From Bacillota bacterium (GTDB taxonomy: Bacteria > Bacillota > Clostridia > Christensenellales > Aristaeellaceae): a stretch of DNA of 49,558 nucleotides. Below are positions 23,080 to 31,841 of this stretch, piece by piece. The notes under the pieces were generated by a model, which was not told where the DNA came from, made no database searches, and was given only the letters and a program-made list of their open reading frames with translations. How positions within the stretch are numbered: the first letter of the stretch is position 1; every line of letters begins with the position of its first letter. The stretch is from assembly GCA_023404715.1 (NCBI GenBank), contig JAEYAR010000096.1, positions 1 through 49,558 of the forward strand, in the 5' to 3' direction. A program made the translations under genes and the position numbers.

Positions 23080-25676
23080 CAGGCAAACAGTCCCTTCTTT
23101 GCGGTGACTGCGCCGGGTTCAAAGCCCGCCTCGGCCACCGCTTTTTTCAGTACGTCGTCCGCGACGTCGCGCTCCAGCGCGATGGTCGCGGTCTTCTTTT
23201 CCAGGTCCACTTGCGCGCCCTTGACGCCGTCCAGCGCCGTCAACGCCTTTTCCACGCTCATCTTGCAGTGATTGCAGCTCATGCCCTCAACCGTCATGAT
23301 CTTCTTCATGGTTCCATCGTCCTCCTCTTTGGGGTTCGTCTCAAGGTTTCTGGTTTCGGGCGTCCTCGTTTCGGGGATCGCCTGATTATCCTTCGCGCGC
23401 GCCAGCGGCCTCCAAAACCGCAGGCGTAGCGCGTTGGTGACGACGCATACGCTGCTCAGGCTCATCGCGGCGGCGGCAAACATCGGCGATAGGCGCCACC
23501 CGAGCAAGGGGTAGAGCAGGCCTGCGGCGAGCGGGATGCCGATCGCGTTGTAAAAGAACGCCCAGAACAGGTTCATCTTGATGTTCGCGAGCACCTTATG
23601 GCTGAGCTCGACGGCGGTGACCGCATCGGTCAGGTCGCTGCGCATGAGCACGACGTCCGCTGAGTCGATCGCCACGTCCGTGCCCGCGCCGATGGCGATG
23701 CCGACGTCCGCGCGGGCGAGCGCGGGCGCGTCGTTAATGCCGTCGCCGATCATGGCGACCTTGCGCCCGCCCTCCTGCAGCCGGCGTACCTCGCGTTCCT
23801 TATCCTGGGGCAGCACCTCGGCGACCGCCTCGTCGATGCCCATCTGCGCGCGAATGGCCTCCGCCGTGGCCTTGTGGTCGCCCGTCAGCATGACCACCTT
23901 GATGCCCATCTGTTTCAGGGCCGCGATGGCTTCGCGACTGGTGGGCTTGACGACGTCCGCCACGGCGATGACGCCCAGCGCCCGCGCGCCTTGGCCCCCC
24001 TCGGCGAAGTAGAGCGGGGTCTTGCCCTCGCGGGCGAGCGCTTCCCCGGCCTCCTGGATGCCGTACATGTTAACGCCGCGCTCTTGCATGAGCGCGATGT
24101 TGCCCGCCAGGTAGGGCGCGCCCTCGACGTCGGCCTCGATGCCGCGGCCGGGGATGGAGGTAAAGCGCTCTACGCGCAGCAGCTCCACGCCGCGCTGCTT
24201 GGCATGCTGCATCACCGCCTCGGCCAGCGGGTGCTCAGAGGCGTGCTCCATAGAGGCCGCGACGGCCAGCAGCCGCGCTTCGTCCGCGCGCTGCGTGGTG
24301 CGCACGTCCGTTACACGCGGGCGTCCCTCCGTGATCGTGCCGGTCTTATCGAGCACGACGGTCTTTACGGCGTGGGCGGTCTCCAGCGCCTCGGCGGACT
24401 TGAAGAGGATGCCGTGCTCCGCGCCTTTGCCCGTGCCGACCATGATGGCGACCGGCGTAGCCAGGCCGAGCGCGCAGGGGCAGGAGATGACGAGCACCGC
24501 GATGCCGAAGGAGAGCGCGACCGATACCTGCTCGCACAGCAACAGCCAGACGACCGTGGTGAGGATAGCGACGACGATGACGATGGGCACGAACACGCCG
24601 CTAATGCGGTCGGCAAGCTTGGCGATGGGGGCTTTGGAGTTGCCCGCCTCTTCCACGAGGCGGATGATCTGCGAGAGCGTCGTGTCGTCGCCCACGCGCG
24701 TGGCACGGAGCTTGATGAAGCCGCTCTTGTTGATCGTCGCGGCGGATACCGCGTCGCCCTCGCCGCGCTCGACCGGGATGCTCTCGCCGGTCAACGCGGA
24801 CTGGTCCACGCTCGTCTGGCCGGAGACGACGACCCCGTCGACCGGGATGCTCCCGCCCGGGCGCACGAGCACGATATCGCCCAGGGCTACCTCCTCGAGC
24901 GGCACGGTGACCTCCTGACCGTCGCGCTCGACGGTCGCCGTCTTGGGCGCGAGGTCCATCAGGCGACGGATCGCCTCGCCCGTCTTGCCCTTGGAGCGCG
25001 TCTCCAGATATTTCCCCAGGGTGATGAGCGCGAGGATCATGGCGGCGGACTCGAAGTACAGATCCATCGAAAAGCGCATTACGCGTTCCGCCTCGCCGTG
25101 GCCCAGGCCGTAGCCGATTTCAAAGAGGGCGATCACGCCGTAAATCATCGAGGCTGCCGACCCGATGGCGATCAGGGAATCCATGTTTGGCGCGCGGTGA
25201 TAGAGCGCCTTGAAGCCGTTTTCAAAGTAGGCGCGGTTCACGTAGAGCACGGGCAGCGCCAAAATGAACTGGACGAGCGCGAACGACATCGCGTTCTGCG
25301 TTCCGTGCAGGATATGCGGAAGCGGCAGGCCCACCATATGCCCCATCGAGACGTACATCATGGGCACGAGCATCGCGATGGAGACGATCAAGCGAAAGCG
25401 CATGCTACGCATCTGGCGTTCGGCCGGCATTTCGCCGGGCTGCGCAGCCCGGTCTGCGGGCTTGGCGCTGGGAATGGACGCGCCGTAGCCTGCGTTCTCT
25501 ACCGCGCGGACGACCTCCTGCGCCGGGCTTTCGCCTTCCGCGTATTCGACCACCATGTTGTTCGACAGCAGGTTGACCGTTACATCCTTGACGCCGGGCA
25601 CCTTGCGCACGGCCTTTTCTACGTGCGCCTGGCAAGATGCGCAGGTCATACCGCTGACATCAAATTTTTCTTTCAT
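23079..25676 (-). CDS. copA: Copper-exporting P-type ATPase with fused C-terminal CopZ-like domain
   Basis: This 865-residue P1B-type ATPase exports Cu(I). In order: a heavy-metal domain with MTCASC (C12, C15), eight membrane helices, TGES at 296-299, the transport motif CPC at 399-401, the phosphorylated D443 in DKTGT, SEHP near 480 and GDGIND in the hinge. After the last helix comes a low-complexity linker rich in PET/ETR, then a full second metal-binding domain from about 790 with GMSCNHC, the size of free CopZ. A C-terminal position for this domain is unusual. I chose the ATG at 25674-25676, which follows GAGGAGATTGG; an ATG six codons upstream would contain that site. Confidence 0.95.
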   Translation of the reverse strand: MKEKFDVSGMTCASCQAHVEKAVRKVPGVKDVTVNLLSNNMVVEYAEGESPAQEVVRAVENAGYGASIPSAKPADRAAQPGEMPAERQMRSMRFRLIVSIAMLVPMMYVSMGHMVGLPLPHILHGTQNAMSFALVQFILALPVLYVNRAYFENGFKALYHRAPNMDSLIAIGSAASMIYGVIALFEIGYGLGHGEAERVMRFSMDLYFESAAMILALITLGKYLETRSKGKTGEAIRRLMDLAPKTATVERDGQEVTVPLEEVALGDIVLVRPGGSIPVDGVVVSGQTSVDQSALTGESIPVERGEGDAVSAATINKSGFIKLRATRVGDDTTLSQIIRLVEEAGNSKAPIAKLADRISGVFVPIVIVVAILTTVVWLLLCEQVSVALSFGIAVLVISCPCALGLATPVAIMVGTGKGAEHGILFKSAEALETAHAVKTVVLDKTGTITEGRPRVTDVRTTQRADEARLLAVAASMEHASEHPLAEAVMQHAKQRGVELLRVERFTSIPGRGIEADVEGAPYLAGNIALMQERGVNMYGIQEAGEALAREGKTPLYFAEGGQGARALGVIAVADVVKPTSREAIAALKQMGIKVVMLTGDHKATAEAIRAQMGIDEAVAEVLPQDKEREVRRLQEGGRKVAMIGDGINDAPALARADVGIAIGAGTDVAIDSADVVLMRSDLTDAVTAVELSHKVLANIKMNLFWAFFYNAIGIPLAAGLLYPLLGWRLSPMFAAAAMSLSSVCVVTNALRLRFWRPLARAKDNQAIPETRTPETRNLETNPKEEDDGTMKKIMTVEGMSCNHCKMSVEKALTALDGVKGAQVDLEKKTATIALERDVADDVLKKAVAEAGFEPGAVTAKKGLFA
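23307..23326 (-). promoter_or_regulatory. Internal ribosome binding site and ATG before the CopZ-like domain
   Basis: Within copA, AGGAGG (23326-23321) lies 11 bases ahead of an in-frame ATG (23309-23307) that begins MKKIMTVEGMSCNHC, a normal start for a free copper chaperone of 76 residues. The site suggests a separate copZ gene that became fused, or one still translated on its own from the same message. Confidence 0.55.
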
Positions 25677-25692
25677 GATATCCAATCTCCTC

Positions 25693-25717
25693 ATACACCC
25701 CCAGGGGGTGGGGGTAT
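25693..25717. promoter_or_regulatory. Candidate CsoR operator
   Basis: CACCCCCAGGGGGTG (25696-25710) is a perfect G-tract palindrome of the kind bound by CsoR, with a further GGGGGTAT to its right that could make a second half-site. It lies between the copA promoter and its start codon. Confidence 0.75.
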
Positions 25718-25726
25718 CATGCCTAC

Positions 25727-25755
25727 AGTATACGCCCTGAACGGCGAATTGTCAA
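25727..25755 (-). promoter_or_regulatory. Sigma-A promoter of copA-csoR
   Basis: TTGACA (25755-25750) and TATACT (25732-25727) on the minus strand are spaced by 17 bases. The transcription start falls close to the CsoR-like palindrome. Confidence 0.85.
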
Positions 25756-25795
25756 CATGAAGAGGATAACCGAAAAGGGGAAGAGATAATCGGGT

Positions 25796-25824
25796 TTGCA
25801 TCAATACGGGTTTTCTGGTATACT
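25796..25824 (+). promoter_or_regulatory. Promoter of the methyltransferase gene
   Basis: TTGCAT (25796-25801) and TATACT (25819-25824) are 17 bases apart and lie just ahead of the ATG at 25856. The promoter position supports that start rather than an upstream one. Confidence 0.75.
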
Positions 25825-25855
25825 GATGCCAAAATACCGGGAAGTAGGTGCCGTC

Positions 25856-26644
25856 ATGCCGCACGCCATGCAGGACCGCGAGGGCGTCCAAAAGCAGTAC
25901 GCAGGGAAGGACGGGCTCGCCACGCGCATTTCGCTGCACGAGAAGTACAGCACGAACAAACAGGGGTTTGGGAGCTGGATTGCCGCGCACTACCGCTTCC
26001 CGGCGGGCGGTCGCGTGCTGGAGCTGGGCTGTGGGACGGCCTATATGTGGAAAGATCACTGGGATCTTTTGAAGGATGGGGTCGAGCTCGTGCTCTCCGA
26101 TTTTTCGCCCGCGTTCGTCGCGGAGGCGGCCCAAGCGAGCGAGGGACGTCCGCAGGTGCGTGCGGAGCAGATCGACATGCAAGATATCCCCTATTCGGAC
26201 GCGACCTTCGATGTGGTGATCGCTAACATGATGCTCTATCACGTGCCGGACATTCCCGCGGGGCTGGCGCAGGTGCAACGTGTGCTTCGGCCGGGTGGGA
26301 CGTTTTACTGCGCGACATTCGGGGAAAACGGTCTGAACCGCTATTTAAACGAGGCGCTTTCTCATTTTGGAATAAACTGTGACATTACCGGCCCGTTTAC
26401 GCTGCAAAGCGGCAGGGAGATTTTACGGCCCTTCTTTTCGCAAGTTCAGCGGGATTTTTATCCGGACGCGCTTGCGATCACAGATGTCGAGGATTTGCTC
26501 GACTACGTGTTTTCGATGATGTCCATCGGCATTGGAGAAGATCTCGATCGCGGGGCGCTGCGGGCGCTCTTCGAGGCGCGCAAGGACGCGGACGGCGTGC
26601 TGCGCATTCCCAAGGAATATGGGATGTTTATCTGCACGCGATAG
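25856..26644 (+). CDS. Class I SAM-dependent methyltransferase
   Basis: This 262-residue protein has a Rossmann-type methyltransferase fold: motif I VLELGCGTAYMW near residue 57, the acidic end of strand 2 in LVLSDFSPAF near 80, IDMQDIPYSDATFDVVIAN with motif IV near 105-120, and LRPGGTFYCATFGENGL as post-motif. The C-terminal 100 residues are variable and would hold the acceptor site. The overall pattern is of small-molecule (UbiE-like) methyltransferases; the substrate is unknown. It starts with ATG after AAGTAGGTG. It is transcribed away from copA and ends before gene debris, so no pathway is suggested. Confidence 0.9.
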   Translation: MPHAMQDREGVQKQYAGKDGLATRISLHEKYSTNKQGFGSWIAAHYRFPAGGRVLELGCGTAYMWKDHWDLLKDGVELVLSDFSPAFVAEAAQASEGRPQVRAEQIDMQDIPYSDATFDVVIANMMLYHVPDIPAGLAQVQRVLRPGGTFYCATFGENGLNRYLNEALSHFGINCDITGPFTLQSGREILRPFFSQVQRDFYPDALAITDVEDLLDYVFSMMSIGIGEDLDRGALRALFEARKDADGVLRIPKEYGMFICTR

Positions 26645-26699
26645 CGGTCCCCTCGGAAAGCTTTACGGAATTGGGTCAAAAGGGGTATCCATCAATACG

Positions 26700-26747
26700 A
26701 CAATCCACCCTTTTTAAGAAAAGCATTCTTTAAGCAGGGTGGATTGT
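26700..26747. repeat. Long stem-loop after the methyltransferase
   Basis: ACAATCCACCCT (26700-26711) and AGGGTGGATTGT (26736-26747) are perfect 12-base inverted copies around a 24-base loop that itself holds AAGAA and TTCTT arms. No T-run follows directly. It could be a terminator variant, an RNA 3' structure or a small repeat element. Confidence 0.5.
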
Positions 26748-26831
26748 GTATGTGTAAGTTTTCTTTTTGATGCGGGAAGCGGTTTTGCCACCTAAATCGC
26801 CGATATGCTGCGTTCCGCCATGAGACCGGCG

Positions 26832-27345
26832 TTACGCCCTGTCCGCCTGCCTGGCGAGCACCCGGCACGCCTTATCCGCAAAGGCGATGCCGTAGAGCCA
26901 GATGCGCTCGACCCGGCTGCGCCGCAGCGCCGCCGCACAGTCCTTCGCCTCTATTTGAGCGAGGCCCGCCTGACAGGCGGCCTCCAGCGCCGCCTCCTTT
27001 TTCACGCTCTTGAGCTCGACAATGAACCCGCATTTCCGGTCGCTGCGTTCTACCAGGATATCGCTCCGGCCCGCTTCACCAGATCGTTCCCGCTGGTGTT
27101 GAGCCAAAACGCCCGCGGCTGCGCGCCGGGATCCGTGAGCAGCTTTTTTGCATAATCGATGACGTCCCACGGGCAGTAGACGTCCGCATTGCCAAAGCGG
27201 TAGCCGTCGTACCATTCCTTCGTCGCGGCATATTGATCCGAAAGATCGTAGTCCGCCAGAGCCGCTTTACCTCGGCATTAATGCCCAACGGCCCGCCACC
27301 CTTTCTGCCTACATTGTACGACACCCCGCACCGCGTGTCAAACAC
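26832..27345 (-). pseudogene. Internally deleted AAA-ATPase-like / PD-(D/E)XK nuclease-like gene
   Basis: Two frames carry pieces of one family. From about 27280 down to 27076 one frame reads ALADYDLSDQYAATKEWYDG, then YRFGNADVYCPWDVIDYAKK and RAFWLNTSGNDLV; from about 27080 another reads GRSDILVERSDRKCGFIVEL, then KSVKKEAALEAACQAGLAQI and ERIWLYGIAFADKACRV before its stop. In intact proteins (AAA-ATPase-like plus C-terminal PD-(D/E)XK) well over 150 residues separate these segments, so a large deletion has joined them out of frame. The N-terminal ATPase domain is also missing. The gene is dead. Confidence 0.75.
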
Positions 27346-27347
27346 TA

Positions 27348-27554
27348 ACGGCAGAAGACCCTGAGTTTATCGAGGCAGAAAAGGAGTACCAAGAGCTCTA
27401 TGGCCGCATCAAAGTAAAATTGGGCAAGGACGGGTTCCTGATCGGCGATTTTGACGGTGCGCGTACGCATATGCTGAACATGTACGACATTTTCGTCTAC
27501 CAACAGGGCTTTCGCGATTGCGTCTATCTGCTCCACTGGATCGGGCTCATTTAA
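27348..27554 (+). pseudogene. 3' fragment of an unidentified gene
   Basis: A plus-strand frame without a start reads TAEDPEFIEAEKEYQELYGR, then IKVKLGKDGFLIGDFDGART, and runs to a TAA at 27552-27554. The helical, charged character and length look like the C-terminal part of a small soluble protein of the mobile-element kind; I do not recognise a family with confidence. It abuts the deleted nuclease gene, so the whole 26.8-27.55 kb stretch is debris from one or more insertions. Confidence 0.4.
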
Positions 27555-27563
27555 AAGACCGCC

Positions 27564-27597
27564 AAAAAGCCGCCGGGCGTATTTTTCGCACCGGCGG
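27564..27597 (-). terminator. Terminator of the BceAB-like/two-component operon
   Basis: CCGCCGG (27570-27576) and CCGGCGG (27591-27597) form the stem; on the minus strand it is followed by CTTTTTGG. It lies about 40 bases after the response-regulator stop at 27638. Confidence 0.7.
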
Positions 27598-27637
27598 TGT
27601 TCGAGCTGAGAGGAATAAAGCCGCTTATCACGAGCCG

Positions 27638-28243
27638 TCATACCATCGGGGGAATATAGCCCATTTGAATCGCCTTGGCTACGGCCTCTACAGCGGAGGT
27701 TACCTGCAGCTTTGCGAAGATATGCTGCAGGTGGTTGGATACGGTTCGCTCGCTCATGTAGCAGGCGGCGGCGATCTCCTTTCTTTTCATGCCCGAAGCG
27801 GTCAACTCGAGAATATGCTTCTCGGCGTGCGTAAGCTCCTCGATCACCTCGGCGTCGCGCGGGAAATAGGCGTGCCCCTGTACGACGCGACGCATGATGG
27901 CGAGCAATTCCTCCGGCATTACGTCCTTGCTGACAAAGCCTCTTGCGCCTATGCGCCTCGCCTCCCTGCGGTAGACGGGCAGGTTGTACCCGGACAGGAT
28001 GATGACCGGCTGCTCGGGAAACTGCTCCAGAACCGATTTGCACAGGGATAGGCCGTCCGTCTGCGCCATTCGCCCCAGGTGGATGTCCATCAAGAGCACG
28101 TCAGGCCGCTCCCGCCGGAGCGAAGCGGCCAAAGCGGACGCGTCGCCGACGCTCTTAAAGCTTTGAATGTCTTGGCAATCCTCCAGCGCGATCGCAAGGC
28201 TTTGAGAAAATAGGGTATGGTCATCGACCAATAAAACTTTCAT
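27638..28243 (-). CDS. NarL/LuxR-type response regulator
   Basis: This 201-residue regulator has a receiver domain (D7-D8, phospho-site near D53 in DVLLMDIHLGR, K near 107 in GFVSKDV) and a C-terminal LuxR-type helix-turn-helix (LTHAEKHILELTASGMKRKE, then SERTVSNHLQHIFAKLQV). Its ATG lies inside the end of the kinase gene (23-base overlap), so it pairs with that kinase. By position it should control the ABC transporter genes of the same operon. Bce-like transporters normally work with OmpR-type regulators, so this class is unusual here. Confidence 0.93.
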   Translation of the reverse strand: MKVLLVDDHTLFSQSLAIALEDCQDIQSFKSVGDASALAASLRRERPDVLLMDIHLGRMAQTDGLSLCKSVLEQFPEQPVIILSGYNLPVYRREARRIGARGFVSKDVMPEELLAIMRRVVQGHAYFPRDAEVIEELTHAEKHILELTASGMKRKEIAAACYMSERTVSNHLQHIFAKLQVTSAVEAVAKAIQMGYIPPMV

Positions 28244-29801
28244 AGGATTTCTCCCCCTTCATCGGCATGGTGATGGTCACCTGCGTGCCCCTGGGCCGGT
28301 TGGCCTTTACGCTCATCCTGCCGTTGAGCTGCGCGACCTGCTCCTGAATGGTGGCGAGGCCCCGATGCCCGGCGGTATGCTGCATAAAGCGCCCTGGCCC
28401 TACGCCGTCGTCGGTCACGTAGAGCGTGATTTCACCGCGATCCTGAATAAGCCGCACCATCCCTTCGCCGGCCGAGGCGTGCTTCAAAATGTTGGTCACC
28501 AGCTCCGTGATGATCCGATACAAGATGACGTCGTAGGGTTCTACCAGAAAGAGGCGCTCGTCGCAATCGAGGCTGATTTTGCAGGGGCAATCTGGCTGAG
28601 ATTCCACGATGGATTCGATCTGCAGCCGTATGTTTTCCTTCAGCGTCAGGTCTTTTAGATACGTGGGATGATAGGCCTGCATCTGCGCGCGGATGGATTG
28701 GTTCAGCGCATCGAGCGTATCGGACACGAGGGCGCGCACGTCCGCCCGTTCCGCCTTGGATATCAGGTTCTTTATCGAAAGCAGGTCCTGTAAAACATCG
28801 TCGTGCAAATAATTGGAGAATTCGTTCTTTAACGCTTCCTCCCGCTCCATTTGCGCCAGGCTGTAGGCGTAGAAATGCCGCCTGTCGGACGCAACCGCAA
28901 AGTCCATGGACTGCCTGCGCATCTGCAGGTACAGCAAAAGGTTATGCATCAGCAGGAGCAGCACGGCCATGTGCAGCAGGATGATGCCGGCCATGAAGGG
29001 AATGTGAAACAAGCGGGCGACGAGAACCCAGCCTGCTATGGCGCCTATGGCGAGCGAGGCGACCTCTGGCCTGTGGAGCGGAGCGCCCCGCCATCGCCGT
29101 GCGCCGCCCTGAAATACGATGCTGTGAACGCTGCCAAACGTAAGCATGACCGTAAGATAGCCGCCCATGCTCGACATATAGGCGGCGCGGTCATAGAAGT
29201 GATACGTATAGCAGACAAACGGCAGGAGGACGAGCGCAAAGGACAAGCATAGCGCGCGCTTTTGGCTCATGATCAAAAATCGCAATCGCTTTCGATGCAA
29301 GATGCCGACGATTAGCGCGACGATCAGGGATAGCAGCAGCTGCGCCTGATAACAGATCGCAAAGGCCCGCGGCGAGATAAAATATGCGATCGTGGAGATC
29401 ACCCACGACGCGTTAAGGATGGCGATCGCGGTTCTTTGCCCCGGATACGCACAGGCTTGAAAGACGAAGAGCTGCAAGAAGTAAAGCGTCTGATACTGGC
29501 AGATGGGGAGCGACAGCGTGGCGAGCGCGGCGGAGGCGGGTTCTCGTGCAAACAGCGACAGCAAAAACGACCAGCCGAGCAGGATCAGCAGATAGGCAAA
29601 GTGGTTTAGCGCCCGGTTGTTTTGCATGTTTCGATAGGAGACGAAGGCGGCGTCGCCGAAGAGCAGCGCCGTGAGGCAAAGGTGAACGAAGTTGTCCGGC
29701 CTGAGATCGTGCCCCAGCGCCGTCATCGCGCATAGATAGGCGATAAGCGCGGCCTGGTTTACGGTTATATAGGCCTGCCTGCGTCCATACGTGTCATGCA
29801 C
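28221..29801 (-). CDS. Multi-pass membrane sensor histidine kinase (NarX/DesK-like, HisKA_3)
   Basis: This 526-residue kinase has an N-terminal half of about eight membrane helices (to about residue 300), a short linker, then the HisKA_3 H box NEFSNYLHDDVLQDLLSIKN with the histidine near 335, and a C-terminal ATPase domain (ELVTNILKHASAGEG and VTDDGVGPGRF, then HRGLATIQEQVAQLNG). There is no extracellular sensor domain, so signals are probably read in the membrane or from the neighbouring transporter. I prefer the GTG at 29799-29801 because GGAGGTG lies 8 bases ahead; a GTG three codons earlier overlaps that site. It is 46 bases after the permease gene. Confidence 0.9.
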   Translation of the reverse strand: MHDTYGRRQAYITVNQAALIAYLCAMTALGHDLRPDNFVHLCLTALLFGDAAFVSYRNMQNNRALNHFAYLLILLGWSFLLSLFAREPASAALATLSLPICQYQTLYFLQLFVFQACAYPGQRTAIAILNASWVISTIAYFISPRAFAICYQAQLLLSLIVALIVGILHRKRLRFLIMSQKRALCLSFALVLLPFVCYTYHFYDRAAYMSSMGGYLTVMLTFGSVHSIVFQGGARRWRGAPLHRPEVASLAIGAIAGWVLVARLFHIPFMAGIILLHMAVLLLLMHNLLLYLQMRRQSMDFAVASDRRHFYAYSLAQMEREEALKNEFSNYLHDDVLQDLLSIKNLISKAERADVRALVSDTLDALNQSIRAQMQAYHPTYLKDLTLKENIRLQIESIVESQPDCPCKISLDCDERLFLVEPYDVILYRIITELVTNILKHASAGEGMVRLIQDRGEITLYVTDDGVGPGRFMQHTAGHRGLATIQEQVAQLNGRMSVKANRPRGTQVTITMPMKGEKSYESFIGR

Positions 29802-29846
29802 TGATTTCACCTCCGCCTCCTGATCATTGTACAGGGATTTCGCTCT

Positions 29847-31832
29847 TTATTCAAGCGCGCCGCCCAAAGCGACCCGATAGCATGAGCGCTTCGTCACGAG
29901 ATAGTAGACCAGATACACCGCCGAAAAAATGCCTGCGGCAAGCAAGACCGGCGCGGCGACCGCGGCGTTGTCGCCCAGCAGATCGTCCATAAGCGCATAC
30001 TTATAGCAGACGATGGCAAAAGCGCTGTGCACCAGGCCGAGGACGTAGGGGATCATAAAGTATATTTGAATTTGACGGCGTATACAGCGCTTGATCATGG
30101 CGTCATCGTAGCCCATGCGCTGCAAAATTTCGTAATCCGGTTTGTCGTAGGCGACCGACGAGAGGTTTTGAAAGTATAGGATGCTTCCGGTTGCGATCAG
30201 AAAGATGACGGTGACAAAGCAGATCAGCAGCAGCGTAGAGCTGTTCAGGTTGAAGAACTCCGCTTCCCGCTGATAGGCGCTTACCAGGTATATATTGTCC
30301 GGCATGGCGGCGTGCAGGGCCTCATAGGGCGCCGGGTCTTTTCTCATCCCGTGGCCGTTGACGCTGAGGACCCTGATTTGCTCCATCGGGCCGGTCATCA
30401 GCCGCCGGTATAGGGCGTTGGATACGACTAACGTGCCGACGCTGTTGCCAAAACCGATGGGATTGTCGAGGCTGGTCTGAACGACCGTGACATTTGCCGT
30501 TTGCGCGTCGCCGATCTGCAGGCAATAGAGCGCGCCTATGTCGGTCTGATCCGGATCCGGGCGATACTTGATGAGGAGGCATTCGGCGTCTGAGAGCGCC
30601 GGGGCGTCTGTCTGCTTCCCCTGTTGCGCGAGCAGGGCTTCGTAGTCCGCCTGGCTGATGCATTCAAAACCGGGGGCCCTTCCCTTATCCCGACTGATAT
30701 GATATTCGGCCGGGAGACGTTCGGATGAGGCGGTTGTCTTCACGATGACCGTCTCGCGAATCAATAGCCGGCTTTCGTCTACCGCGCTGCGAAGAGCCAG
30801 GAGGGAGGCGTCTAGCTGGCGGTCGTCCGTCACCCGGAATTCGACCGCGGAGGGAATGATTCTTCCGAACATCCGGTATGGGTACCAAATGGACAGAACG
30901 GTCGCGCCGAAAATGGAGAGCGTGCCCGCTGTCATGAGGATCAGCAGGATGATGGATTTTGCATTCAGGCGGATACGGTGCATAAACTTCGGGATGACGA
31001 CGATCGTATTCTCCCGATAGAGGAGGCTGCGGCGATGCCGGATCTGTCGGCAGGCGTAGGGTAGAAAAGAGTAGATAAACAGAGCGGTACCGGAGACGAC
31101 GCTCACCATCGTCAGCAGGGCGATGGGCGAAAACCCGACCGTGTACCAGACGGAGCGCCTCCCGCGCATCATGTCCAGCGCAAGCGCATAGCCGCAGAGG
31201 AGCAGGCCTGCGCCCATGAGGGCAACGGCGCCGCTTGGGCGGACGGGCTTTTCCACCTTCTTTTCCAGCCGCACCAATTGCAGGAGCGTCGAACGCCATA
31301 GCAGCTTTGCGTTCGATAGCGTCAGCGTCAGCAACACGGCGGCCACGAATATCAGGTTGAGCTTTATCGCACCGGCATCGAAGAGGGGGACGCGGCCATT
31401 GTCGATCGTCAGTCCCAGTAGGGCCGTAACGCCCGCTGTCACGGCCTTGTGCAGCAAACCGCCGGTGACGATGCCGACGAGGAGGCTGCCGAGACATACG
31501 AAAGCGTTTTCAAAGGTCAACAGCGCCAAAATGGCGGATTTGCGGTAGCCAAGCAGCGCATAAATGCCCAGCTCGTGCATGCGGCGGCGCATGAAGAACT
31601 TGTTAGCGTAAAACATGTAAAAGATCACGAAGGCGACGATCAGTGCCGCGATGGTGCGGCTCATCGTCTCGACGCGGCCGTCGGCGGAGATTTTCTCCAG
31701 AATGGCTTCGTTCATGGAGAACGAGGTAAAGCAAAAAAAGGTCATCAGCACGACGGAGACGGAAAACAGGTAGAGGGAGTAGAAGGAAAAGTTTCGCCTC
31801 AGGTTTTTCAGCGCGAAGACGGTCAATTTCAT
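29847..31832 (-). CDS. FtsX-like ABC transporter permease (BceB-like)
   Basis: This 661-residue permease shows the BceB layout of ten helices: one at 17-36, a group at about 60-170 with the FtsX core (YANKFFMRRRMHELGIYALLGY), more near 200-310, a large extracellular domain of roughly 200 residues (about 330-545) and three C-terminal helices. Such permeases with a matching ATPase remove or detach cell-wall-active peptides such as bacitracin and lantibiotics from their targets. It starts with ATG after AAGGTGGGCAT, 9 bases behind the ATPase stop. The precise peptide is unknown. Confidence 0.9.
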   Translation of the reverse strand: MKLTVFALKNLRRNFSFYSLYLFSVSVVLMTFFCFTSFSMNEAILEKISADGRVETMSRTIAALIVAFVIFYMFYANKFFMRRRMHELGIYALLGYRKSAILALLTFENAFVCLGSLLVGIVTGGLLHKAVTAGVTALLGLTIDNGRVPLFDAGAIKLNLIFVAAVLLTLTLSNAKLLWRSTLLQLVRLEKKVEKPVRPSGAVALMGAGLLLCGYALALDMMRGRRSVWYTVGFSPIALLTMVSVVSGTALFIYSFLPYACRQIRHRRSLLYRENTIVVIPKFMHRIRLNAKSIILLILMTAGTLSIFGATVLSIWYPYRMFGRIIPSAVEFRVTDDRQLDASLLALRSAVDESRLLIRETVIVKTTASSERLPAEYHISRDKGRAPGFECISQADYEALLAQQGKQTDAPALSDAECLLIKYRPDPDQTDIGALYCLQIGDAQTANVTVVQTSLDNPIGFGNSVGTLVVSNALYRRLMTGPMEQIRVLSVNGHGMRKDPAPYEALHAAMPDNIYLVSAYQREAEFFNLNSSTLLLICFVTVIFLIATGSILYFQNLSSVAYDKPDYEILQRMGYDDAMIKRCIRRQIQIYFMIPYVLGLVHSAFAIVCYKYALMDDLLGDNAAVAAPVLLAAGIFSAVYLVYYLVTKRSCYRVALGGALE

Positions 31833-31841
31833 ATGCCCACC

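Noticed and set aside
23874..25760. A 628-residue plus-strand frame opposite copA
   Set aside because: Rich in RDGH-type residues, no family pattern, exactly mirrors the copA coding sequence.
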